From assembly GCF_021730395.1 (NCBI RefSeq), contig NC_069369.1, positions 60,353,501 through 60,417,500 on the forward strand: a stretch of 64,000 nt of DNA, read 5' to 3'. This document shows positions 55,633 through 64,000 of this stretch, piece after piece (the stretch's first letter is position 1; every line of letters starts with the position of its first letter). The position numbers were made by a program, and so were the translations under genes. The notes beneath the pieces are model-generated. The model was not told the origin of the DNA and searched no databases. It worked only from the letters and a program-made list of their open reading frames with translations. The stretch comes from Mercenaria mercenaria. Its lineage: Eukaryota; Mollusca; Bivalvia; Venerida; Veneridae.

Positions 55633-56499
55633 ATCGACACCATATATAACTGCAATTTATTTATCGTCTGGTCTGGTTGGATGAAGGTCATTATATGTAA
55701 ATATACCACAACTGGGCTACCAACACGAGAATGTGCGCAAGTCAAAGTATATAGTACATGTAAAAACTAAGGGTAATTTTCGACAAAAACAATCTTCTTA
55801 ATACCACAAAAATAGAGAGACTATGTTTTTATGCACTATAAGTATGACAATGTACTACATACAAGTCTTTGATAAAGGTTCTAACCTGTTCTGTTCTGTT
55901 GATAATAAAATCATTAAAATTTTTGCGATAATACTTATTTTTAACAAAAGTAGACTAGTAATTGTTAGTCATACACAAATGTGTTTGTCATTCATAGTAC
56001 GAAGCTGTATTATGTATTGTGCTCTTGATAGTATAGTTGTTGTTTTTTGTTACTTTTAAAATTATTATATGTCGTATAATGGAAGCTTTCTAGTCTTGTC
56101 TTGTATTTTGATTAGATACTACATGGACGGAATGGTCATGACCACCCCAAAACTACAGGAACAATGCTTTTGAACTTTTTGAACTTCAAGCATTGTCCAT
56201 TTGCATTATAGATTTATTGTTTGTATTCCTCCATCATACTGATTATGTCATCTTACTGATTATGTCACTGGAAATATCTAAGAAGTTCTTGAATGCCTCC
56301 CACCCAACTTAGTGGCTAGTATTGTATCTTTCCAAAACAAAAAAAGGACTTCGCGTGTGCCGGGCACGATAAAGAACCGGCATGTCTTTTCACAAAGAGC
56401 TATGCTAAGTTAGCCGAATATGTCTATGTCTAAACGATTTCTCTCTCTCTCTCCCCCCCCCCCCCCAGCCCCCATTTCTCCCTCTACCTCTGTCTCTCT

Positions 56500-56657
56500 C
56501 TACTCTGGGGGCTTTTTCTCGCTCTGTTCTTCTGGTCGGATCGCTCTGAGTCTGTACTAGCAGAGGACGAATTCGACGCCCTTAGTAGCTACTTTGTATG
56601 TAAAGCACCTTTGATCATGAAAAGAGTGCTATCTAAATATAACATAACATAACATAA
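56500..56657 (+). repeat. Dispersed repeat 3' end with AACAT microsatellite tail
   Basis: GTAAAGCACCTTTGATCATG followed by AAAAGAGTGCTATCTAAATA and an (ACATA)n tail is a common marine-invertebrate repeat ending. The short simple tail suggests the 3' end of a LINE or a SINE that shares it. The body to the left is too eroded to classify. Confidence 0.5.
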
Positions 56658-58268
56658 CCATATTCATATGAAAAAAAGAAAAGGAAACATTAAAAGTGGT
56701 GTTTATCTAACCAAGTCGTTTTGCATACTCCCTTTTGGACTGTTTGTAACCTAAACAATTCGATTGGGTAAAAAACGAACTTATGCCAGCCAGTCTTAAC
56801 AAACGCATTTAACTAGAGATGTTTACCAGATATATGGACTTCGTAAGACAAAAAGAGGATTTTACGGTAAAATTTACAATAACTCTAAGTAACGTTCTTC
56901 TGAACTCGTTACTGAATAAGTTGCGTTCTTATTTTTATTATATTTCATAAAAAAGACTCTTATAAAAACGCTTATGACCAATGATGAAATTTCTCGTAAC
57001 CACTTAGAAGTCATGATGTTAATAAGCAGAATATTATTTATCTGAAAATTTTTGGGTAATTGTAAAGGACTTAGATTACAAAATTTGATCAATAATCATT
57101 GTTGACATGACAGAGTATTCGAACTCAATACAGCTTTGAAAAATTTTACAGTCAAACTAAATGTGCTTAAGTAAGTAAGTAAATTGAATTAACCATGAAA
57201 GTGTATATACATAATGAAAGTAATCAAAGAAACGCCATTGACTTATGACATGCAGTAAGTGTATTGCAACATAAGATGTGAATCAAACCAGTTGAAAAGA
57301 AAATGTACAATGATCAATGAAAACATTGACAAATGTAATAATACTTGTGGCATCCAGTTGGTACATTTCTCTTATTCAGTTTTCATAAAAACAACTTCGT
57401 AATAATACATTATGTTTAAAAGAATTTTATCCTTTGTTCTGATGTTATGAATAGAAAATAGTTTTTTTTCAATGTTTTTTTTTAATACATCATTCAAATT
57501 TTGTTACTAAATTTTCATTATGTTCACAGAAAACGTGAGTAACATTTCAATCTCCTGAACAATGTTTTGGACTCATACACAAGAGCTTACAGTTCAAGAG
57601 GATGGTCAGAATATGGCGGAAGTTGAAGCAGAACCATAAGTTTTTGCTAATAGTAAAAAGAAAGAATTATTTATAGCATGCAGAGAAAAGTCGTAATTAC
57701 TAAAAAAAAATGGTAAAATTATATAAAATATCAAGACATTCATTTGTAAACATTGCACACAAACTCTGCAGCATTCTTTGTCTTAATACTAACAGACTAT
57801 AGAGACAATATTGCTAAAGAAAAGAAAAACCTTTGGCCACAACGTGGACACAATTCATTCAGGAAATGTTAAATAAAATAAAAATCAACTTACGGGTCAA
57901 GAAACACCAGTTATTTGTTTGTTTGTTGGTGTTGTTTTGTTTTGTTTGTTTTTGTTTTGTTTTGTTTTTTTGTTTACAATTCCAACATTTTGTTTACAAC
58001 GAAACATTTTGCTCACTTAATGTTTACAGCTTATCACTGTACGTCCTCACCCCTCCTTCCAAACCCCTTGAAAATGTATTTTACTTAGGTACACGAGCCC
58101 TTGAGCTAATATGTTACCAGTCTTATCGTTTCGTCGGCGACGGAGAAAGATGAGCCAACCGTTAACATAACAACGCTATACATAGTTCACACTTGTCCAC
58201 AGAATGCTCCCCTAACTTTTTATATGATGTATGGTTTTTGAGTATTTGCGAAAGACCAGTTCACAGAT

Positions 58269-58276
58269 ATAAAAGT
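58269..58276 (+). promoter_or_regulatory. TATA box of signal-peptide exon copy A
   Basis: TATAAAAG 60 bases before the ATG at 58329. The same arrangement (61 bases) is found before the paralogous exon at 62210. Both are followed by AGTACTTTGGAAATTAGTT, the probable start-site region. Confidence 0.7.
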
Positions 58277-58328
58277 GTGTCAGTACTTTGGAAATTAGTT
58301 GTGCCCCGAGTTATTGAGGATAATCAAG

Positions 58329-58395
58329 ATGTTGAGACTCACCATTTTACTGATTCTGCCGTTTCTTTGCTCCTGCTTCATCTTCAAAAGGGATC
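58329..58395 (+). CDS. First coding exon (signal peptide) of a small secreted-protein gene, copy A
   Basis: 67 nt reading MLRLTILLILPFLCSCFIFK, then R-D and a phase-1 donor C/GTAAGT. A lysine/arginine-poor hydrophobic core of about 17 residues is a textbook signal peptide. The paralog at 62210-62276 has the same length, phase and donor, and the two introns begin alike (GTAAGTTGTC). Later exons should lie in 58396-62150 unless this copy is a duplicate fragment; I could not identify them with confidence. Product unknown; secreted effector, antimicrobial or shell/mucus peptide families all start this way. Confidence 0.6.
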
Positions 58396-58824
58396 GTAAG
58401 TTGTCCTCTTTGTTTTTCATTTTAATAGACATTATTTAGATTTACAGTTGTGTTCTTGTATCTTTTCACATACATTTTAAAAACAAATAATAATGATTAC
58501 TGTCATGATATGATTTCACTACTAGTAATTTAGAATACCAAGGGTATTTGTACGAGGGACGAGATGTCGAGCGCAATGATTTATAAATGGTATGTTCGAA
58601 ATATAATATCGACAGGCCCGCGATATGCATGAGTTCTGCAGCGGAAATATTATTCCGCGAAAGAACGAGTGCATATTTCTTGATGCAAATCTAATAATCT
58701 TTTTATTACATACGCATCTACACTTAAAATTATTATATAAATGATTGAAATTTGTTATAAAGCCTGTGTAAAATTGAAAATATCATCGTTTAAGAAGTTT
58801 TAAACGTGACGGCATGCATGAAAC

Positions 58825-58844
58825 TGACGTCACAAATGACGTCA
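58825..58844. promoter_or_regulatory. Two CRE-type TGACGTCA palindromes
   Basis: Perfect TGACGTCA at 58825-58832 and 58837-58844, 12 bases apart, about one helical turn. This is the consensus for CREB/ATF factors. The sites lie about 500 bases into the intron after exon copy A. Function is unproven; a repeat origin is possible. Confidence 0.35.
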
Positions 58845-59562
58845 CACACCCGATTTGAAATTTGAACGTCAATATGGAAAAGTATTGACGTTTCAGGTTA
58901 CATTGAAATTTAATGGAGATTTTAAATTAGTATGTAATAATAATCTTTATTTGAGTCTCATATCAATGTACATACGGTATATTATACAAAGTTATAAACA
59001 AAAGCAATATAAAAGTGCATCGCCACTCATGTAATGAGTTATAAGAGACCTTTGGTACACTTAACATTACGTAATAGCAAAGAAGTAGACGCTTATCCAT
59101 ATTTTAAGAGGATATTAAAATGAGCGATTAAAACACTGATATTTGAAAAAGGCACTATTGCGCAGATTTAAAAAAAACACGGTTAGATCAGAAATTCCAT
59201 AATGTAGAATTTGATTAAACCCTGACTTTTTGTAGTACTTAACAATCTGGATTTAACATATATCTATTTGTTGAGTGTTTTAACCAGTCCTTTGGCAACT
59301 GGCTATAGCTCTAAATCAACTACAATGTTTCAACCTCGCATCGTTTGAGTTTTCCTTCTATTTCTATGTGACCGCATCACAGAAATATTCTGGACGTGTA
59401 AAAAAATAGTCCCATATTTATTTTTTATAATCTTGCCTGGTATTGTGTGAGTGTTTGAGCAACTGAGGACTACTGTTTTAAACAGCAAAAACAAGCAGCA
59501 ACGGATTCTAGAATAATTATGAACTTTATATTCACATTCAAAATATGCGGAATCGCTCCGCT

Positions 59563-59592
59563 CTAGGGTTAGGGTTAGGGTTTAGGGTTAAG
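59563..59592 (+). repeat. Short TTAGGG-like run
   Basis: About four imperfect TTAGGG units (GGGTTAGGGTTAGGGTTTAG). The animal telomere motif, but too short to indicate a chromosome end. Confidence 0.6.
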
Positions 59593-59747
59593 GTAGAAAT
59601 TGGCCCCACCCTGGGACAAACTTAGTTTTACATAGAGTTGTATAGGGAAAACCTTAAAAAATCTTCTCATCTTGAACCACAATGCACAGAGCTTAGATAT
59701 TTGGCATGTAGCATTGTCTAGTGGATCAGTCCTTTAAGGGCTTTGAT

Positions 59748-60023
59748 TTTTTTTTTTTTTTTTTTTTGGCGATTAACGTCGCACCGACACAATTGCATGT
59801 CACTTGGCGACTTTCCAGCATTGATGGTGGAGGAAGACCCCAGGTGCTACTTCGTGCATTATTTTATTACGGGCGGGCACCTGGGTAGAACCATCGACCT
59901 TCCGTAAGCCAGATGGAAATCTTCCTCACATGTAAAACTCAACGCTCCAAGGCCCGAACCCACATCGGTGAGTGGCAAGTGATTTGAAGTTAGTGACCTT
60001 AACCACTCGTCCAAGGAGGCCCC
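59748..60023 (-). mobile_element. Second SINE family (Ser/Leu-tRNA-like head), copy 2
   Basis: Poly-T at the left (the 3' A-rich end in reverse) leads into GGCGATTAACGTCGCACCGA, CTTGGCGACTTTCCAGC and TGATGGTGGAGGAAGACCCC. The head read on minus is GGGGCCTCCTTGGACGAGTG, GTTAAGGTCACTAAC and GGTTCGGGCC. Matches 48850-49125. No clear target duplication. Confidence 0.75.
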
Positions 60024-60573
60024 ATTTAGTTGTTTAGAGTACGCGTTGGGGGCGAATAGCCACAATGTATGTCATATGAAATAAATGTGTTTTGAAATTT
60101 CTTACTTAGGAAAAAACTTTGGTTAAAACTTGTGAACTTTTGTGAAACATGTCCTTGTCTCAAACTGGTCCATTGTTGCACATTTTTGACGTAAAAGATC
60201 TTTAAACATGCTGAAGTGTCACAGTTGTTACCTAACGCACGCTATCCATGGGTAACTTGTGGTAAAGTGAACTTTTTTATAAGCATAAAGCCGAGCATTG
60301 TGACATTAATTTTGGAAAGCTCAGCGGTTATTCAGTGCTGATAACCTGAGTAAATATTATTATACAAAGTTGTTTCGCCAGTTTAAAATACACGGAGATT
60401 CAAAGTATACCACATATGCCGCTCGCGAAAAGAATGTTTGTTGCGTAAACATAAAAACAAAGAAACAAACACAATTATCAATTAACATAAAAATAACGCG
60501 CAAAATCATATGATATTATAATAATACGAAGTAACGTCGCCTCTTGCCCTCTGCCGATCAAACTTTATTTACA

Positions 60574-60700
60574 GGTTATTATACAGGGCTGGTGTGCCTA
60601 ACGGCGTTATTGGCATACTAGGAGAGGTGCTGGTCCGATGGCTAATACCGGTCTGGTATGCCAATATCGCCTTAAGGCAAACTAGCCCTGCTTTATAACC
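60574..60700. mobile_element. Short palindromic MITE
   Basis: AGGTTATTATACAGGGCTGG through GGCGTTATTGGCATAC is inverted as GTATGCCAATATCGCC through AACTAGCCCTGCTTTATAAC. Arms of about 45 bp with a 35-bp loop; non-coding. Confidence 0.7.
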
Positions 60701-62148
60701 TTTTTATTGATATGTTTCACTCTGCTGTTAAAGTGAAAACGAGATCTAAATGATTTATAAATTAATTTTCCACAGCGTCATTGAATTTTCACGTAATGCG
60801 CGGGAAAGTCAACGTTGTCTGATGACGCTGACGTCATTTCCTTTTAAGCATTTGTTTTAAATTCATGCATTCGAGGGCCGTAGTTTCTTGTGTTTACATC
60901 TACATCATTCACCCAACCGTCGATTTCCGACTATCACTTGGCGGTGTCAACCTGATTCAACCACACTAGAAGAGGAAGCTAGCGAAATTATGTTCATTTA
61001 CCATGCATTTTGTTTATAAAATAAATGTTAAGTTGTATATACTTGACATTGTGTCAGTAAAAGTATAAAATCTGGATGTTTTGCGCAGCCGGAAGTGTGT
61101 CTGATATGGCCGGAAGTGTGCCTGATATCGATATCAGGCACACCAGCTCACACGAAAACTAATATCGGCCTCACGCTGCTCATATACGTTTGAATTCAAT
61201 GCAAATTTGTTACTATATTTAGTAACGTATGCAATAAACTCGGTGACGTTACTTTTGGAGCAGCCCTCGTATGTACTGTAAGCTAGCCGAGTATTATGCA
61301 GAATTTAAAAAATAGTCGAGTAAGCTGTCATTAAACACCTGTTGTTATTCATCATCTGATGATCAAGTACCGTTCCAATTAAAGTTCTATTTACCATAAT
61401 GTCGGATATGATAACGATTCTGCAACGAGGCTAACAACCCAAAAATGCTGTCAACTTAAATTACAGAGTACTTGTAAAAAGTTAGGGTACAGGAAAATTT
61501 CATTAAGTAAAACGAAAACATTTTAAGCCTTCAATAAAAAACTAAACACGTTAGCATTGATAAAATACATGTTTTATTTAATAAAAAACAGTGTTCCTGT
61601 CGATCTCCGGATTCCGGAAATGCATGAAAACAATCCAAATGAGCGTATGAATCCCTTTTTACCCAGCATTTCCGCAACTGAAGGCCAGCAACCAAGGTGA
61701 AAAATTGCAATGAATTAGAATTCTGGATATCAGTTCACGTTAGAATGCTATGATAGTATTCTGTCGAAAATTAATCGACCATTCATCTATTCATTTTAGT
61801 TTAGAAAAGTTTGACAAGTTTAAAAAGTCGCTAAAGCCTTAAAATTTTATTCATTTTGGCGGAAAAATACATCTTAATTGAAATTGTGTATATGTCCAGG
61901 AACTAAGTGTAAACTAAAGTGTTGTTTTTGTTATTATTGCTGTTATTATTTTTGTTGTTGTTGTTGATACTGCTCAGGTGTTGTAGTAGAGGGATGGAAG
62001 AGTGGAGTGGGTTGAGTTAATAGCTATTCTAATGATATTATCCATCTATCACTATTGCCAGAAATAATGTTCCTCGAACTTTTTATATGCTGTATAGTTT
62101 TGCAACCTCGTAAAAAAAAAAAAATTTAAAAACAACGTTTTGAACAGA
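60701..62148. other. Spacer before exon copy B
   Basis: Apart from the 28-bp palindrome I see nothing definite: no exon, no paired element ends. GC- and CpG-richer than most of the window near 60770-60960, including a GCTGACGTCATTTCC CRE-like site. Confidence 0.35.
61116..61143. repeat. Perfect 28-bp palindrome
   Basis: A 14-base arm GTGTGCCTGATATC is followed at once by its exact complement, with no loop. A shorter echo (GGAAGTGTGTCTGATATGG) lies just upstream at 61091. Could be the core of an eroded inverted-repeat element. Confidence 0.8.
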
Positions 62149-62156
62149 TATATAAG
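62149..62156 (+). promoter_or_regulatory. TATA box of signal-peptide exon copy B
   Basis: TATATAAG 61 bases before the ATG at 62210, followed by AGTACTTTGGAAATTAGTT as in copy A. A second shared block, ACTTTTTATATGCTGTATAGT (about 62078), matches ACTTTTTATATGATGTATGGT near 58215. Confidence 0.68.
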
Positions 62157-62209
62157 TGAGTGAGTACTTTGGAAATTAGTTTTACACGGGCTAGCGAATG
62201 ACAATCAAG

Positions 62210-62276
62210 ATGTTAAAGGCTACAATTTTACTGAGTTTGCCGTTGTTTGGCGCTTGTCTCTTCCTTAGCAGAAATC
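62210..62276 (+). CDS. First coding exon (signal peptide) of a small secreted-protein gene, copy B
   Basis: 67 nt reading MLKATILLSLPLFGACLFLS, then R-N and a phase-1 donor C/GTAAGT. It is a paralog of 58329-58395 with an equal length and a conserved promoter. Replacement changes in the hydrophobic core are conservative, so the signal function seems kept. Remaining exons are beyond the part I can resolve, possibly outside the window. Confidence 0.6.
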
Positions 62277-62716
62277 GTAAGTTGTCGTCTTCTTATAGTT
62301 TAGCTATTTTCTTGTATTCTTACAGAAACACAATTTTATAAAACGGGTGTCGGACTGGCTTATTCGAACAGCCGAGGGTGTCAGATTTAAATACCTTAAA
62401 CTTGTGTTAACAGTCATATCTACGTATAGCTAAAATAAGCTTCGTGGTAATAATTTAACCATTTAATCAAGATGATTTTTATAAGAACCATTTAATTTGT
62501 CATAGAAAGGAGTTTTATTTGCAAGAAATAGTTTCAAAAAAAGGTTAAAGAAAAAAGGCCAATGTGATTATTGGTACTATTTATTCATAAAAAAACCCGC
62601 CTTCCACAGAAAATCAATAGTCACGCGTAAAAAAAACATATTGTAATCTTTATATCACTTTACTTATAGATGTTCCTATCTGTTTTAAAACTTGATATTA
62701 CGATATTGTGCATCTT
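62277..62716. other. Start of the intron after exon copy B
   Basis: AT-rich, no recognisable exon or repeat. Confidence 0.4.
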
Positions 62717-62925
62717 GAGACGTGCCTTGAAACAAGATCTATTCAGTTTATTTGAATTGAAAAAAAAAATTGAATTGAATCAGGCGTGCCCTTTAACTTA
62801 AAACAAGTTCTATTCAGTCGTACCCTTAAACATAAACAAGTTATATTCAGGCAGGCCCTTTAACTTAAACAAGTTATATTCAGGCGTGCACGTTAACTTA
62901 GACCTGTTCTCTATTCAGGCAAATA
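62717..62925 (+). repeat. ~40-bp tandem repeat, about five units
   Basis: Imperfect units of the form GGCGTGCCCTTTAACTTAAA plus CAAGTTATATTCA, with T-rich variation between the first two. Confidence 0.7.
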
Positions 62926-62935
62926 CCCTGCCAGC

Positions 62936-63203
62936 AAACCCATATCTAGCCAATATTGGACCTACATCATTTATATATCGGTTATATACCGCTAAAATAA
63001 GTGGTCCGATCTCAACAGCATTTATCTGATCTGGACCATTGTCTTTTTTTCTAATTATAAACTGAAATAAAAACATAAAACGGTTAGGCAGTATAACAAA
63101 AGTAAATTGATACGATTCATGTTTTTGTATCAAGCAGATATCTGGCCTTTGTCGGACCAGTCTCACTTACCGACATCTATCCGATATGGGCATTCTCGCT
63201 GGG
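62936..63203. mobile_element. TA-flanked inverted-repeat element
   Basis: Left end CCCTGCCAGCAAACCCATAT, right end ATATGGGCATTCTCGCTGGG, each next to TA. Both ends contain C-CATATC and GGACC/GGTCC motifs. Imperfect but consistent with a Tc1/mariner-type MITE. Confidence 0.6.
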
Positions 63204-63258
63204 TATAGTTATTGGGCACAGATATCACCATATTAACATTGTATACATACACGAAAAA

Positions 63259-63441
63259 TGAGCCGTGCCATGAGAAAACCGACATAGTGGCTTTGCGACC
63301 AGCATGGATCCAGACAAGCATGCGCGGATGCTGGGATCCAGACCAGCCTGCGCATCCGCGCAGTCTGGTCAGGATCCATGCTTTCTCTGGATCCATGCTG
63401 GTCGCAAAGTCACTATGTTGGTTTTCCTATGGCACGGCTCA
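63259..63441. mobile_element. Long palindromic element (GACCAGCATGGATCC family), copy 2
   Basis: TGAGCCGTGCCATGAGAAAA at the left and TTTTCCTATGGCACGGCTCA at the right, with the same GCGACCAGCATGGATCCAG arms as 49343-49578 but a shorter middle. Open frames on both strands are by-products. Confidence 0.8.
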
Positions 63442-64000
63442 AATATACTTTTAATTAAGAAGGATATCGGATTAGTTTCCTCTCCCGACAGGACATTTTT
63501 TCGGCGAACGCTGTCTAAGAACGAATTCGTTACCTATGCCACGTGACTTCAGTTTGCAAATCAAACTACTTGATAACGCATTATAGATAATTTATCAAAA
63601 TGGAAGATATATGCAACACTCTGCCTGATTGGACGAGAGTGTCAATTTCTTTCACTCTGTTGATTGTGCTACGCTGAGTGAAATGTAGACAAAGCGTTTA
63701 TCCTAAACGACGCTGTTCACAGTTTTAAAGCTAACTTTGGCTCAGTATATTTAGCAAGAATATTGATATATCTCAAAATGATAAGTAAGTTTAATAAATA
63801 TGATAAAAGCCTGTTCAAATACCAACATATATCAAATTAAAGAAAGAGCTGAATACGGTCTGCGTATCACATGAATAAGGGTGTGATAAGAGTCTTTTAT
63901 GTAGAGAAGTGCTTTTTAAAAGATTTTCCTTGTTACAATTGTCGTCTGTATATGAAAAGGTTTCTTGCTTTTGTGACTTACTCAGATTGCATATTAAAAT
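63442..64000. other. Right end of the window
   Basis: I see no exon, repeat ends or RNA gene in this stretch. Confidence 0.4.

Larger units (their letters stand above)
54200..58268. other. Gene-free stretch with minor repeats
   Basis: No exon supported. It includes a 66-bp duplication (55504-55632), a CT/C-rich tract (56442-56470), a repeat tail (56500-56657) and a TTTTG-rich microsatellite (57915-57975). Small frames at 55823, 56874 and 57833 are AT-rich and unsupported. Confidence 0.45.
58396..60573. other. Intron/spacer after exon copy A
   Basis: Contains twin TGACGTCA sites (58825-58832, 58837-58844), a short TTAGGG run and a SINE, listed separately. No coding exon with acceptor, donor and matching phase was convincing. 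Confidence 0.4.

Noticed and set aside
59563-59592. Telomere or chromosome end
   Set aside because: Only about four imperfect TTAGGG units, with ordinary sequence on both sides.
61661-61701. A 30-nt mini-exon after copy A (acceptor TTACCCAG, donor AAG/GTGAAA)
   Set aside because: Phase would fit (1 to 1), but the donor is weak and the encoded ten residues carry no signal; too easy to find by chance.
63163-63546. Overlapping frames with QPAHPRSLVRIHA-type peptides on both strands (also 49324-49731)
   Set aside because: Both strands are open because the DNA is a long palindrome of a repeat family.

Overview
The window is AT-rich invertebrate nuclear DNA with split genes, tRNA-derived SINEs and many short inverted-repeat elements. 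The repeats suggest a bivalve mollusc, probably a venerid-type clam: V-SINE/RUDI-like SINEs, GGACGG-tailed ~155-bp arrays, and palindromes built on GACCAGCATGGATCC. No species can be named from sequence alone. Repeats fill most of the space; only five or six host loci are supported.

Layout. (1) 3.0-11.2 kb, minus strand: a ten-exon gene for a predicted secreted protein of about 698 residues. It has a signal-peptide exon, a large IgGFc-binding-protein-type domain, a threonine-rich mucin-like linker and two cysteine-rich LU (Ly6/uPAR three-finger) modules. All splice phases agree. (2) 12.3-12.7 kb, plus: a tentative two-exon small gene beginning MADESDAR. (3) 16.2-51.3 kb, plus: an array of three near-identical, single-exon class A GPCR genes (16218, 22657, 49990). 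The duplicated unit includes kilobase-scale flanks. Orphan 5' and 3' flanks at about 26.6-28.0 and 48.5-48.8 kb point to a fourth unit whose receptor is gone. (4) 29943-45732: a 15.8-kb Polinton (Maverick/adintovirus-like) between the second and third receptors. It has 258-bp terminal inverted repeats differing at one base and a 6-bp target duplication GGTAAT. It is a young but broken copy. (5) 58.3 and 62.2 kb, plus: two paralogous 67-nt signal-peptide first exons with matching TATA promoters. These are the starts of a tandem pair of small secreted-protein genes whose later exons I cannot place.

How the parts relate. The receptor array looks like a lineage-specific expansion of a peptide-type receptor. 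All three copies keep DRY, NPxxY and the disulfide cysteines, but share loss of the TM6 CWxP switch and an unusually conserved acidic TTDEEED segment in intracellular loop 3. The IgGFc/LU protein looks like an extracellular binding or mucus protein. The Polinton brings its own integrase, protein-primed polymerase, packaging ATPase, protease and capsid genes and has no visible functional link to the host loci. Between these lie SINEs (several with perfect target duplications), TTAA- and TA-flanked MITEs, a hAT-like element with a nested SINE, and short tandem repeats.
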